DNA from: an uncultured Oscillibacter sp.
GTDB lineage: Bacteria; Bacillota; Clostridia; Oscillospirales; Oscillospiraceae
Assembly (NCBI RefSeq): GCF_947654275.1
Contig: NZ_CANTJS010000011.1
Location: 1 to 64,000, forward strand
Reading direction: 5' to 3'
Length of the DNA: 64,000 nt
Of the stretch, positions 44,380-55,300 are shown one piece after another; the stretch's first letter is position 1, and each line of letters opens with the position of its first letter. The translations under genes were made by a program, and so were the position numbers. The notes under the pieces were generated by a model that saw only the letters and a program-made list of their open reading frames with translations, was not told where the DNA came from and searched no databases.

Positions 44380-45582
44380 TCAGCGCCGTAAATTTTCAAT
44401 GATGGCAGTTGTGCCGTGTCCGCCGCCGCAGCAGGCGGAAAACAGCCCGTATTTCCCTCCGGTCCGCTCAAGCTGCTTGACAGCAAACCAGGCGATTCGA
44501 GCGCCGGAGGCTCCGTTTGGATGACCGATGGCAATTGCGCCGCCGTTGGGGTTCCAAATAGAAGGGTCAATCCGTTTCCCTGTCTGGTGTTCCAGTTCTG
44601 AAATTACACATAAATTTTGGGCTGCGAACGCTTCATTGCACTCAAAAACATCCAGATCATCCAGGGTGAGACCAGCCGCCTTTAATGCTTTCAAGCTCGA
44701 AAAAACCGGACCAATGCCCATGTATCTGGGTTCCACGCCCACATCTGCTCCGGTGACCCAGCGGGCGTAAGGAACATATCCCAGTTCTCGGGCCTTTTCG
44801 GCGGACATCAGCAAGACGAACGCGGCGCCGTCATTTTTTCCAGAGGCGTTGCCGGCGGTTGTGACGCCGCCTTCCAAAACAGGGCTAAGGGAGCGAAGAC
44901 CCTCCATGGTGGCCTCAGGGCGGGGATGCTCGTCCCGGTCTGCTTTTTTCTCCGGTTCTTTTCGGCTGGCGGGCTGGGTATAGGGGATAATTTCCGCTCC
45001 GGTAATTCCCGTGCGGTAGGCGGTCTGAAGCCGCGACTGAGAACGCAGGGCAAATTCATCACATTGTTCACGGCTGATCTTCCATTTAGCGGCCATTTGA
45101 TCGGAAACCTGGAGCATGGAAATGTCTTGCTCCGGCGTGGGAGCCAGGTGCATGACCAGCGGACGAGGGCCGATCTGCCGGTAGGGCGGAATGGTGGTAT
45201 CAAAATAAACCGCCGATGTCGAGTGGGACTCCATGCCTCCGGCAAGGATAACATCCGCGTATCCCAATGCAATCTGCGCCGCTGCGTGATTGATGGAGGT
45301 AATGGCTGACCCGCATTGCATCTCCATATAATGGCACTCTGTTTGAACGGGAAGTCCCGCGCCCAGCGCAGCGTATCTTGCCGGATTGAATGCTTTGATA
45401 TCGCCTTGAGCACTGCCGCATACAACGGCGTCCACGTCCTCTGCGGCCATATGGGTTTTGTTGCGCTCCAGAAGGCCCTTCATTACCAGGGAGGCGATGT
45501 CTGAACAGCAAAGCTGCTTTAATCCGCCTCCTTGCCGTCCAAAGATGGAACGAGCGCCATCTACGAATACGACTTCTCTCAT
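44380..45582 (-). CDS. acetyl-CoA C-acyltransferase (thiolase), copy 2
   Basis: 400 residues. Motifs [37 protein letters not shown] and CCGGGHGTTAIIE match copy 1 closely. The many shared segments indicate duplication within this operon. It should catalyse thiolytic cleavage (or condensation) of short acyl-CoAs. Start ATG 45582 follows GAGAGGAG. Confidence 0.92.
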   Translation of the reverse strand: MREVVFVDGARSIFGRQGGGLKQLCCSDIASLVMKGLLERNKTHMAAEDVDAVVCGSAQGDIKAFNPARYAALGAGLPVQTECHYMEMQCGSAITSINHAAAQIALGYADVILAGGMESHSTSAVYFDTTIPPYRQIGPRPLVMHLAPTPEQDISMLQVSDQMAAKWKISREQCDEFALRSQSRLQTAYRTGITGAEIIPYTQPASRKEPEKKADRDEHPRPEATMEGLRSLSPVLEGGVTTAGNASGKNDGAAFVLLMSAEKARELGYVPYARWVTGADVGVEPRYMGIGPVFSSLKALKAAGLTLDDLDVFECNEAFAAQNLCVISELEHQTGKRIDPSIWNPNGGAIAIGHPNGASGARIAWFAVKQLERTGGKYGLFSACCGGGHGTTAIIENLRR

Positions 45583-45715
45583 ATAGGCTCCTCTCTTGTT
45601 TGTCCGGGTATGTGATTTCCGTTTTGAGGCACGGGAATGATGCGATTGCTGAGAACCGGTTTTCGCCGCGGGTGTCAGCGGCCTTTCTTTTCACATACCG
45701 CATGGGAAGGGCTGC

Positions 45716-46864
45716 TTATATATGTCCTGCATAGTTTTTTAATTGGATACCGGCTACCAGGCCGCGAAGAATGTCATTGCTCCCGTCATAGATGGGCGTG
45801 GTGCGGATATCGCGGTAAAAACGTTCCATCCCAGTCTCTGTCAGGTACCCATAGCCTCCGAAGAAATCCAATGCCTGGTCAACGATTTGTTTCGCAGCTT
45901 CTGTTCCCGCAATTTTTGCCATGGCAGAGATGGACGTCTGTGCGGGCCCATGCGCGTCCAAGTTCCGGCCGGCACGCTCCACCAGGAGCCAGGCGGCGTC
46001 CCAGGCCATGGACATCCCGGCGAATTTCCCTTGCAGAACGGCGTTTTTATTCAACGGCTTGCCAAAGCAGATTCGGTGCTGCCCAAAGGCTGCCGCACGC
46101 TCCATAGCTGTCCGGGCCGCCCCCAGGGCTGCCGCGCCGACGCCGGGGCGGGTGTGGTTCAAAACGGACATCACCAGCTTCCAGCCGTTTCCCTCACCGC
46201 CGACGGCCCGGTCCTTGGGCAAGAACATATTATGGAAGATCACGGGGTTAATGGGAACGCCTGTCACGCCGCAGGTCGGCGTATGGGGGAGAACTTCAAG
46301 CCCTTCGGTTTGGCGGTCGGCAAGGAAAAGTGTAAATCCATCGTATCCCTCCACATCGGAAAGACGGGCCAGGATAAGAAAATAGTCAGCGAATCCGGCA
46401 TTCATAATCATGCATTTTTCGCCATTGATGCAGTAACCGCCTTTAACGCGGGAGGCGCTGGCCGACAGGTTTGCTGCATCTGACCCGCCGCTTGGTTCCG
46501 TCATGCAAAAACAGGCGGCTTTTTCCAGAGAGATCATATTCCACAGCTGCTGGCGCAGGCGTTCGGTCTCACCTGCCAGCTGCAAGGCATAGATCGGCAT
46601 GGACTGCGTCGTCATGATATGTACGCTGGTGTTGTCAAGGGCACCGACCTCCCGAAGAGCAACCAGCCATCGGCCGATGTCGTGCACACCCTGTTTCTTT
46701 TCATCCGGCGCAAGGTTCTGAAAGACACCGGAGTCCTTTAGAAAGTCAAATAATTCATGCGGAAGAGGCTGCCCATCGGCATAATCCGTCAGACCGATTT
46801 CATGGATGCGCCGTTGCTGTCCTAGCTCCCGAAGTTTCTGCGCATATATGTGTTCCTCGTACAT
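45716..46864 (-). CDS. acyl-CoA dehydrogenase
   Basis: 382 residues, normal size. The FAD/substrate motif CFCMTEPSGGSDAANLSASA, and C-terminal AMAKIAGTEAAKQIVDQALDFFGGYGY with IYDGSNDILRGLVAG, match the family. The catalytic base normally lies near the YxGxxxI region. It introduces the 2,3-double bond using an electron-transfer partner; no etfAB is in the window. It sits between enoyl-CoA hydratase and the thiolases in the same operon; 130 bases separate it from thiolase copy 2. Confidence 0.92.
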   Translation of the reverse strand: MYEEHIYAQKLRELGQQRRIHEIGLTDYADGQPLPHELFDFLKDSGVFQNLAPDEKKQGVHDIGRWLVALREVGALDNTSVHIMTTQSMPIYALQLAGETERLRQQLWNMISLEKAACFCMTEPSGGSDAANLSASASRVKGGYCINGEKCMIMNAGFADYFLILARLSDVEGYDGFTLFLADRQTEGLEVLPHTPTCGVTGVPINPVIFHNMFLPKDRAVGGEGNGWKLVMSVLNHTRPGVGAAALGAARTAMERAAAFGQHRICFGKPLNKNAVLQGKFAGMSMAWDAAWLLVERAGRNLDAHGPAQTSISAMAKIAGTEAAKQIVDQALDFFGGYGYLTETGMERFYRDIRTTPIYDGSNDILRGLVAGIQLKNYAGHI

Positions 46865-46890
46865 AAAGCTTACACCTCCAGCCTGTTCCG

Positions 46891-47661
46891 TCAGCGGTTT
46901 TGAAATTTGGGCTTTCGTTTTTCGATAAATGCGGCCATCCCCTCTTTTTGATCATAGGAGTCAAAAAGAGACGCCCAAATCTCAGCTTCCCGGTCAATCG
47001 CGGTGACATAATCTGTGTCGCGTATGCCGTTTTCGATGGATTCTTTTGCTGCGCGCAGTGCAACAGCGCTCCGGGTTTTCAGCTTTTCGGCCCATTTCGC
47101 GCCGGTTTCCAGTAATTCCTCCGGCTCTACTGCGGCATTGACCAGTCCGATTTGTTTGGCCTCCTCTCCGGAAACGGTGCGGCTCATGAAAATCATTTCC
47201 TTCGCCTTGGCCTCTCCAACCAGTCTGGGAAGGCGGACGGTTCCGCCGGCGCCGGGAATAATCCCAAGATTTAGCTCTGTCAGCCCTAAAGTCGCCTTTT
47301 TACTGGCGATTCGAAGGTCGCAGGTCAGCGCCAGTTCCAGACCTCCTCCAAAGGCATATCCGTCTATAACTGCAATGGAGGGAATTCCAAGGGCTTCAAT
47401 TTTGTTGTAAGTGCTGGAGAATACAAAGGCTTTGGCTCCGGCGGGGTCGCAGACGGACATTTCTTTGATATCGGCTCCGGCGGCAAAGTTTTTCTCGCTG
47501 TAGAACACCAGTACCCGGACCTCCGGATTGGCCTTGATCTCATCCAGCATGATGTCCATTTCGTCAATCAGGTCCTTGGAGAGGGCGTTCAGCACCTCCG
47601 GACGGCGAATACTGATGGTAGCGATTCCATCTTCGATACGCATTACAATTTGACTGCTCAT
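46891..47661 (-). CDS. enoyl-CoA hydratase
   Basis: 256 residues from ATG behind CAGGAGGT; the track start adds five codons. Crotonase-fold motifs: NFAAGADIKEMS forms the oxyanion-hole loop, AFGGGLELALTCDLRIAS follows, and LGLTELNLGIIPGAGGTVRLPRLVG contains both Glu residues expected of hydratases. It hydrates trans-2-enoyl-CoA. Its position between CoA-transferase and acyl-CoA dehydrogenase completes a beta-oxidation spiral. Confidence 0.93.
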   Translation of the reverse strand: MSSQIVMRIEDGIATISIRRPEVLNALSKDLIDEMDIMLDEIKANPEVRVLVFYSEKNFAAGADIKEMSVCDPAGAKAFVFSSTYNKIEALGIPSIAVIDGYAFGGGLELALTCDLRIASKKATLGLTELNLGIIPGAGGTVRLPRLVGEAKAKEMIFMSRTVSGEEAKQIGLVNAAVEPEELLETGAKWAEKLKTRSAVALRAAKESIENGIRDTDYVTAIDREAEIWASLFDSYDQKEGMAAFIEKRKPKFQNR

Positions 47662-47697
47662 AAATACCTCCTGCAAGTTTAAATGCTCCCCGAATTT

Positions 47698-48891
47698 TCA
47701 AATAACGCCCTCAACCTTCAGCTGCTCTATCTCCATAGAACTGATGCCCAGAAAATCCTGGTAAACCTGCACATTGTCCTCTCCCAGAGCCGGAGGAAGC
47801 TTTCGCACGCTGGTGGGTGTGTCGGAAAGCTTCAGATGGCTTCCTGTAATTCGCATGTCGCCTAATACCGGATGGTGGATGCGGGGGAACATCTCCCTTG
47901 CCCCCGCAATATGCGGGTCCGCTGCCACCTGGTCGATGGTGTTGATGGGCCCGGCGGGAATTCCAGCGTCCAGGAACAAACCGACAGCTTCCGCCGCAGT
48001 TTTTTCCGCCAGCCAGTTTTCCAGAATTTCCTGCAGCTCATCATTATGCGCCATGCGGGCTTCGTTGGTGACAAAACGTGGATTACCGGCCATATCCGGC
48101 TGTCCTATGACGGCACACAGCTGGCCGAAAAGGCGGTCATTGCCGCAGGCCAAGATGATGCTGCCGTCTTTGCATTGATAGGAGGCGAAAGGGGACAGAA
48201 CGCCGTCGCGGTTTCCGGTCAAACCTGGGACAACACCGGTGGAGAGATAAATGTGGTTGATTGTGCACAGAGCGGCTACGCCGGAATCTACCAGCGAGAC
48301 GTCTACGTGCTGACCTGCGCCGGTCTTCACAGCGTTGGAATAGGCTCCCAGAACGCCCACTGCGAGGCTCAAACCGCTTAGAATATCGCAAAGCGCGGTA
48401 TTGACACGGGTCGGCTTGCCGCCGGGCCATCCGGTAACACTCATGATGCCGCTCATAGCCTGGCCGAGAATATCATAACCGGGCCGGCCGGCATAGGGGC
48501 CGTTTTGACCAAAACCTGAAATGGAACCGAGGACAATCTGGGGCTTTGCCTTTTTTAATGCCTCATATCCAAAGCCAAGCCGGTCCAGCACGCCGGGACG
48601 GAAGTTCTCGATCACGATATCGGCTTTCTCAACCAGCTTCCAGAGGATGTCTTTGCCTTTTTGTGTTTTCAGGTTTAACGTAATGCTCTCCTTGTTACGG
48701 TTCAGAGTCATGAAATAGGGACTTTCCCCCTGGATCAGCGGGCCGAACAAGCGAGTGTCATCACCGCTTCCGGGCATTTCCACTTTAATGACCCTGGCGC
48801 CCATATCGGCCATCAGCATCGAGGCAAAGGGGCCGGAGACGACTCGCGACAGGTCCAGCACAACGACGCCGTCCATTGCGATGTTGTGCAT
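47698..48891 (-). CDS. CaiB/BaiF-type (class III) CoA-transferase
   Basis: 397 residues. Motifs VVLDLSRVVSGPFASMLMADMGARVIKVE and RNKESITLNLK with VVENFRPGVLDRLGFG-like sequence are typical. The catalytic Asp is in YDILGQAMSGIMSVTG. The family moves CoA between carboxylates, so it probably activates the acid brought in by the TRAP carrier encoded next to it. The donor is unknown. It starts close after the DctM stop. Confidence 0.92.
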   Translation of the reverse strand: MHNIAMDGVVVLDLSRVVSGPFASMLMADMGARVIKVEMPGSGDDTRLFGPLIQGESPYFMTLNRNKESITLNLKTQKGKDILWKLVEKADIVIENFRPGVLDRLGFGYEALKKAKPQIVLGSISGFGQNGPYAGRPGYDILGQAMSGIMSVTGWPGGKPTRVNTALCDILSGLSLAVGVLGAYSNAVKTGAGQHVDVSLVDSGVAALCTINHIYLSTGVVPGLTGNRDGVLSPFASYQCKDGSIILACGNDRLFGQLCAVIGQPDMAGNPRFVTNEARMAHNDELQEILENWLAEKTAAEAVGLFLDAGIPAGPINTIDQVAADPHIAGAREMFPRIHHPVLGDMRITGSHLKLSDTPTSVRKLPPALGEDNVQVYQDFLGISSMEIEQLKVEGVI

Positions 48892-48911
48892 TTAAACAAC
48901 TCCTTTCTTTG

Positions 48912-50186
48912 TCAGTAGAGAAGCCAGTTAACTACACATGTGCTGATTTGCGGGAAGAAGATGACAACGAGACAGGCGATGGACAAAACAGCGATAAAGG
49001 GAAGGGCTCCTTTGATAACCGTTTCGATCTTCTCCCGGAAGGTGCCTGTCATGGCAAACAGAACCACTCCAAAGGGGGGAGATACCTGGGCCACCATGGT
49101 CATGACGATTGTCATAATCATAAAGTGGAGGGTGTGGATTCCCAGCGCCAGGGTTACCGGGTAAAAGATAGGCACAGTGAGGTAAAGAATGGGAATCACA
49201 TCTATGAACATGCCGAAGATCAGGTAGATTACGGCACATCCGATCATGAACAGGGTGGGGGACAAATTCATATCTACCACGAAGGAACTGATGCTCTGAG
49301 GCAGCTTCATGTAGGTGATGGCCACAGAGAACGCTGTCACAGCGCCCAGAATCAGGTACACCTGCGATGTAGTCTTGCAGGCATCCCTGGTGGCCTGCAT
49401 AAAGGACTTCAGGTTAAATTTTCCCCGATAGAAAATGGGACAGACAATGATGCAGTAGAGAATGGAGAGAGCGGCGGATTCTGTGGCGGTGAAAATGCCT
49501 GTATAGATAGATCCCATTACCACAATGGGCATTCCCAACGCAGGCATCGCATGTTTTAAAGAGACCCAGCGTTCCGCCCAGGAGTACTTGGGGCGCACTT
49601 CCTTAGGAGACTTTATGACGGCGATAAAAATCATCATTGCGGCAATCATAATTCCGGGAAGGTACCCGGCGGTAAAGTACTCCACAACCGAACCGCTTAC
49701 CATGCCCGCAAAGATGATCATGTAAATGCTGGGAGGAATGATCAGCCCCAGGGTTCCTGAAACCGCCACCAAGCCATAGGTCATTTTCTTGTCATATCCG
49801 GCCTTTAGCATCTCGGGAACCGCCATGCTGCCAATAGCCACGGCCGTAGCGATGCCGGACCCGGTAATAGCCCCGAAAAACGCGCAGGCAACAACCACCG
49901 CAATTGCCAGTCCGCCCCGAATATGCCCCAAGAACTTTTCACACATGTCAAACAGCGCCGTTGCAGGGCCGCACTTTCCCATAATAGCGCCGGAGAGCAG
50001 GAAAAAGGGTGTGCACAGAAGTGGCCAGCTGTCTACGGAGCTGAAGAAACCCTGCGGCATACAAGTGCCGGGCAAGTTCAGCATCCCCACTTCGCCAGCC
50101 ATGCCGGCGATCCCTAAAGCGGTCATGATGGGCGCGCCGATGACCGCTAAAACCACAAAGATTCCAAATACGGCGGCAGCCATCAT
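48912..50186 (-). CDS. dctM: TRAP transporter large permease
   Basis: 424 residues, about 12 membrane helices. The DctM-family sequences PFFLLSGAIMGKCG, FFGAITGSGIATAVAIGSMAVPEM and GTLGLIIPPSIYMIIFA are present. It is the Na+-coupled transport subunit. Its start overlaps the DctQ stop by four bases. It imports the carboxylate bound by the adjacent DctP. Confidence 0.95.
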   Translation of the reverse strand: MMAAAVFGIFVVLAVIGAPIMTALGIAGMAGEVGMLNLPGTCMPQGFFSSVDSWPLLCTPFFLLSGAIMGKCGPATALFDMCEKFLGHIRGGLAIAVVVACAFFGAITGSGIATAVAIGSMAVPEMLKAGYDKKMTYGLVAVSGTLGLIIPPSIYMIIFAGMVSGSVVEYFTAGYLPGIMIAAMMIFIAVIKSPKEVRPKYSWAERWVSLKHAMPALGMPIVVMGSIYTGIFTATESAALSILYCIIVCPIFYRGKFNLKSFMQATRDACKTTSQVYLILGAVTAFSVAITYMKLPQSISSFVVDMNLSPTLFMIGCAVIYLIFGMFIDVIPILYLTVPIFYPVTLALGIHTLHFMIMTIVMTMVAQVSPPFGVVLFAMTGTFREKIETVIKGALPFIAVLSIACLVVIFFPQISTCVVNWLLY

Positions 50187-50773
50187 TTTTCCTCCTCTGC
50201 TTCAAGTTTATGGACATCTATTTGCTCCAGCTGGTTGGTGTCCAGGATTTCCGCAATTTCTTCCTTCAGGGATTCATCAGCGGCATCCTCTTTTCGGAAT
50301 TCTGCAATTTCACGGATGATGAGTGCGATACAGAAAAGAGTCGCGAAAAGAAAACCAATGGGAATTACCACCGTAGGCATCCACTGTTCGAATTTTGTGG
50401 AAAAGGTAAGAATACCGGTTGCCTTCAGAGAGAGGACATAGGGAATGCTCATATAGAAGGTATAGCCAACCAGCACCAGCGTGACGATCTCCCCAAGGAT
50501 GCGCACGATTTTTCGGGGAGCTCCTTTCAGCTTCAGCAAGAGCAGATCCATAGAGATGTGGCCGCCGCTCCAAAGCAGAGGGCCGCACAGGAGAATAACG
50601 ACGCTGATGTGTAAATAGCGGGCCACCTCTTCCGTCCATTGAAAGGACAGGTGGAACAGATACCTTAAAAAAACGGCGATGTTTACAAATGCGGCACAGC
50701 TCAGCAACAGGATGCAGGAAATCTGTATCAGAAAGTTGCTGAGACCGTCGAAAAAGCCTTTAAATTTTTTCAA
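50183..50773 (-). CDS. dctQ: TRAP transporter small permease
   Basis: 196 residues with four hydrophobic segments (ISCILLLSCAAFVNIAVFLRY; VARYLHISVVILLCGPLLWSGG). It has the usual DctQ WTEE motif in FQWTEEVARYL. A longer charged C-terminal tail (EEIAEILDTNQLEQIDVHKLEAEEE) exceeds the usual length. It pairs with DctM. Confidence 0.93.
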   Translation of the reverse strand: MKKFKGFFDGLSNFLIQISCILLLSCAAFVNIAVFLRYLFHLSFQWTEEVARYLHISVVILLCGPLLWSGGHISMDLLLLKLKGAPRKIVRILGEIVTLVLVGYTFYMSIPYVLSLKATGILTFSTKFEQWMPTVVIPIGFLFATLFCIALIIREIAEFRKEDAADESLKEEIAEILDTNQLEQIDVHKLEAEEEK

Positions 50774-50860
50774 AAAATCTCCGCCTTTCCCAGCCGGACG
50801 AGATCATGCCCATACGGCTGCTGATTGGTTTTGCGGGCAGCTGCGCCTGAACAGGACGGC

Positions 50861-51934
50861 TTATTCCGTATAGGTGCCGTCAACAATTTCGCTGGCCAGC
50901 TGAATCAATTTTGACCCGTTGGGAATCTGCTCTTCATAAGCAGCCCAAACGGTTTTCGCCAGCTCTGCTGCCCTGGCATAATCCTCCTCGCTCAAGGTGT
51001 AGATTTCACATCCCATATCCTCCTTGATCATTTTATAAGAGTCATCCAGCAGTTCTGTCGTATACTGAACAGAATAGTCGAACAGCTCCACGCCCACATC
51101 GTCCATCAGCTGCTGCAGTTCGGCGGGCAGGCTGTTATAAAAGGAGGCCGAGACGTTAATGGGATCCACTGCGGTATAGTCGAAGGGAATAATGGTGTAG
51201 TATTTCACCGGAGATTTTACCTGATAGACATACACAGGGTTCATCATCTGCCCATCTACGGTGCCCTGCATCAAGGCCGTGGGCAGCTCGGCAGCGGCAA
51301 TAGCCATTGTGTTGAATCCATAGGTCTGTCCGGTCAGTTCGGAAAAGCGGCCGCCTGTGGAGCGGAGCTTCAGTCCCTTCAGGTCGTCCAGGCTCTTTAC
51401 GGGGGTCTTCGTGGTGCTGATTTCCCGAGCTCCGTCCAGATAGGTGGGATACACTTTGATTCCCTTTGCCTCCACAGGAGCGGCAATCAGCTCTTTAAAT
51501 TCGGGTGTGCGGCAGAATACTGCCAGGTTTTTCATGGATTCATAAGAGTCGCCAAAAAGGAACGGCATTTCGAAGATGCAGAAACTCTCGTCAAAACTGG
51601 CCAGCAGGGCGGAATTACAGGTGTTGGCCTGGATACGTCCGTCCAGCATGGCGGTAAATTCCTGATCTGCGGGCATCAGCTGGGCAGACGGAAAAATTTC
51701 AACTTGAATCTGCCCGCCGGACCGGGTTTCCAGTTGTTCCTCCCACCAGATGCACATTTCATGGAATGCAGTAGTTGTGGCGTATTGATGGGAGAGTGTA
51801 ATGGTGTAGACATCTTTTTCTGTGGTGGGATTGGAGGCGGTTCCAGAAGAGGACGGAGGACTTTCGCTTCCGCCGCAGGCTGCCAGCGAAAGAAGCATGG
51901 TGAGAGCGAAAAGAAGGGAAAGTAGCTTTTTCAT
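50861..51934 (-). CDS. dctP: TRAP transporter substrate-binding lipoprotein
   Basis: 357 residues. Signal peptide with lipobox LSLAACGG, then a Ser/Thr linker and DctP fold. The family segments ITLSHQYATTTAFHEMCIWW, EIFPSAQLMPADQEFTAML and LKLRSTGGRFSE (with the ligand-binding Arg) are present. It captures an organic acid outside the membrane. It is the first gene of the transport/catabolic run; ribosome site AGGAGACG. Confidence 0.93.
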   Translation of the reverse strand: MKKLLSLLFALTMLLSLAACGGSESPPSSSGTASNPTTEKDVYTITLSHQYATTTAFHEMCIWWEEQLETRSGGQIQVEIFPSAQLMPADQEFTAMLDGRIQANTCNSALLASFDESFCIFEMPFLFGDSYESMKNLAVFCRTPEFKELIAAPVEAKGIKVYPTYLDGAREISTTKTPVKSLDDLKGLKLRSTGGRFSELTGQTYGFNTMAIAAAELPTALMQGTVDGQMMNPVYVYQVKSPVKYYTIIPFDYTAVDPINVSASFYNSLPAELQQLMDDVGVELFDYSVQYTTELLDDSYKMIKEDMGCEIYTLSEEDYARAAELAKTVWAAYEEQIPNGSKLIQLASEIVDGTYTE

Positions 51935-52189
51935 GATGATCGTCTCCTTTTTTAGATGTTGTGAACTTACTGTATTCCACTCTATTTTGTCGAAATTAAA
52001 AGATTTATTGGTATTTTCTTAGTTCTCTTAGTTTTTCCTTAATATTTGATTTTTTATCGAAAAAAAAGAAATTTTTGCCTGCAAGAACTGCAAATGTGAG
52101 AATAGAGCTGCGGGACCTGGACGCGAAGCGAAAAAAGCAGCCCCTGCGGCATCTTTTGGATGCTCGCGAGGGCTGTATCATGCAGGCTT

Positions 52190-52338
52190 ATACTAGAATC
52201 CATGAAAGAGCGTTTGATAGCGCTGAAGGCGCGTCGGATTCTTATGAGACGTGTTTTGCGCCATTCTGGTGCAAAACGGAAACGCAGAATGCGGTTCTAT
52301 TTCAAATAAAACGAAATCGTTTTATTTGAAATGAGTAT
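52190..52338. repeat. dispersed about 150-bp palindrome-rich repeat, copy 2 (inside element A)
   Basis: Begins ATACTAGAATCC and ends TTTGAAATGAGTAT, nearly identical to 7879-8037. It lies in the roughly 400-base spacer between dctP and the regulator gene and abuts the regulator stop codon. No clear promoter for dctP was found in the AT-rich part (51935-52080). Confidence 0.9.
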
Positions 52339-55300
52339 TACAGCAGTTTTTGCAGGATGGATTTGGAATCTTTCCCGTTTTTAATATCTTCGTAGATCTG
52401 GCGGCTGAGGACATGGGGCGCTACATCCATCTCCGCCATTAGAACTTTTTCCAATTCCTGGTACAGTTTTAGCGCTTCGCCTCTTGCGCCCAGCATATAA
52501 TGAGCAATCATCAGCAGGCGTAGAAGGTCTTCCTGGGCAAATTCGTTCCGAGTAATTTTTTGCAGGACCTCGATCCCCTTGCGGCTGTTATCGTTCCGCA
52601 GCAGCAAAGCGCCGTAATCCATGCAGAAATAGTATACGTCCCGCTCAACTGCGCGGCGCTCTGCGTCCAGACTGTCCTCCAGTTCTTCCTCAGCTAAAAG
52701 CTCCCCGCGGTAAAGGGCGACGGCGTTGTCGAAACAAGCGGCGCAGGTCTCCCAATCGCCTTGTTCATAGGCAGCCTGGCCCCGTTTCTTCCATTGTGAG
52801 AACTCCTGAACATCCGTGGAATAATAATCGGAATCCAGCCAGCACCGCTTCTGCTCATAGCGCACAAAGTCCTTTTTTCCAAGGGCCTTGCGGATTTGAT
52901 GCAGGGTAAAATAAAAATTGTTCATGGCCTTCTTCTGGCTTTGGTTGGGCCAAAGCTCCTCAATGATTTTGGCAATGCCGAGGGGCTCATTGGAAATGGC
53001 CAGCAGCTCCAGTAAATACCTTGCTTTCTGCGGAATGCCGATTGCGAGGTCCTTCTTTTTCCAATAGCAGTGAAATCCGCCGAACAGCTGGATGCTAAGT
53101 TCCTTTTTGCCGTTCTTTCTGTAGAGAATGGAGGGCTGTGTCAGCATGGCGCTGTTCAGCGCACAGAGATTTTGAATAAAACGCTGATCAAAGTCAAGCC
53201 CCGCTTCCTGGATGTATCGCGGCAGATCCCAAGGAGCTGTGAAGTTGAAATGGGCAATCTCTGCCTGCCGGGCCTGCTCTAAAACCGGCTGAAGCTCTAA
53301 TTTCAGCTGCGCGCTGTCACCGTGGTCTTCATAATGAATCAGGGCTTCCTGGTATAGGGCGGACAGGCGGTAAAAGAAATATTTTCCCGATTTCGTGATG
53401 GAGAGGCATTCCCCAATGCACTCGCCGGCCTGCTGCAGGTTCCCCTGCCTCAGCTGGATGCTGCACATAACCAGAAGAGCCCGGGCCAGGTAAGAGTTCC
53501 GCTTGCTTCGCCGGCTGTAGCTGATTCCGTTGTCTGCTGCATAAAACGCGGCCTGCCAATCGCCTTTTAAATAGTAGTGATAGGCCTGTCCAATCATATA
53601 GTAGGCCCAAAGATGTTCGTTGCGGATATTTAAGATATTCCGCGCGGTATTTTCTGTTTCCAGAATGATCTGCTCGGCTAAGTCAAATTCCCGCAGGCAG
53701 TCCAGGGCATAGGTGTAAATCAGATTGATATACACCAAATAGCTGGTAGCGCCAATGGTATATGCCAAAATACGGGCTTCTTCGCAGTGGTTTCGCGCTT
53801 GTTCGTAAAGTCCGCTTTTAATGAAGTAAATAAACGCAGAGGTCTGATATAGATACATTTTCAGCTCCAGCTGGACATCTCCCGTCTCCGCAAGCTCCAG
53901 CGCCTTGGTGACATAAAAACGCAGCTGCTGGGAATCCGGGCGGTTGGCATAGTACAAAATCCGGACAAAATCCACCCATAGACGCAGGTTTTTGTTTTGA
54001 AGTACAACGCTGGTCTGTTCTGCATCCTTCAGCCACGCAGAGGCAAGGCCGATATCCTTTCCCAGTTGGATATACGCGTATGCCAGAAAGACTTTTCTAT
54101 AGCAGTCCAGGACAGTGTCTTCGCACAGGGGCGCATTGGGCTCTGTATAAAATTTTGTGAGCATCTCCTGATTCAAAAACACGCTTTTATGCGCTTCGGA
54201 AAAGAAGCCGAGACTTACAGTCTGGCAGAAAGAGAGAATCTCCCCCTCAATATCGTTGTTCTCAGCGAACAGGCCCATTGCTTTTTGGAAATATTGCAGG
54301 GAAATATCGGGATACTGGTATTTTACAGCAATTGCGTAGGCAAACTGAACCCAGGGGTCCCTCTCCAGAATGGACATGTGGGATCTTCGTACGAGTTCCT
54401 TAAAATCTTCACTTTGGTAGTGGCTGCTTACGTCAAACGCGAGGTAACGAAAGGTGTATGCGGCGTCGTGCAGATTGCCCAGCAGCAGGTTGTGGGATAA
54501 TATCCGTTTCCAGTCTTTTTGCCGCGTGAAATATGCGGCAGCGGCAGTGTGGAGACGTTCCATTTCCGCCTCCCCATATTTTTGCTTTGCGGTGTGGTAT
54601 AAAAAGGACTGTACCACGGGGTTGATGGAATAGACCTGCTCGAAGAAATTCAGACAAGTGATGTACGGACACTTTTCCGCGATTTCGGAAACGCTGGCGG
54701 CGCCGGTGCCAATTCCCAAATATCTGCAGTAAGGATCGCTTAATTGATTGTCAACAGAGCATTTCAGTAAGAGCTCCGTTTCTTCGCCGGTCATTTGGGT
54801 GAATAATGTGTTTTGGAAAAATGAGTACAGCTCCGGAAGATATAAAATCGTATTAATTGGACTTTTGCGTACGTCGTCTAAAATGTTGGGGTCCCGCTTT
54901 GCCTTGTAAAAGAGCAGGTTGGCAGGCAGAGCCCAGCCTGCGGTCGCAAGCCAGATAGTCCTCAGCTCGCTGTCATCGACAGAGTTTCCGGCCTTCTCCA
55001 GACACAGTTTCGCCTCTTTCATCGTCATCAGAAAATTGTTAAAGGAAATGCGGTATGCCTGTTGGAAAAGAGGCGCCGCCATGCTGCCTGGCAGAGGGGC
55101 GTTCATTAAAAAGATAAAATGTAGCCACCGCCCGGTATACCGCTCCAGCTTCCAGAGGAAATGATTGAAGAGGTCGTTGTCAGGGCAGAAGCGTTCCAGA
55201 ATAATGTACATGTTGGGGGCCCGGTCGGCTTTGGCGCACTGCCGCAGGAATTGGTTCCAGATTTCCCGCTCAGAATAGCCGCTGATGGCGGGACGCTGAA

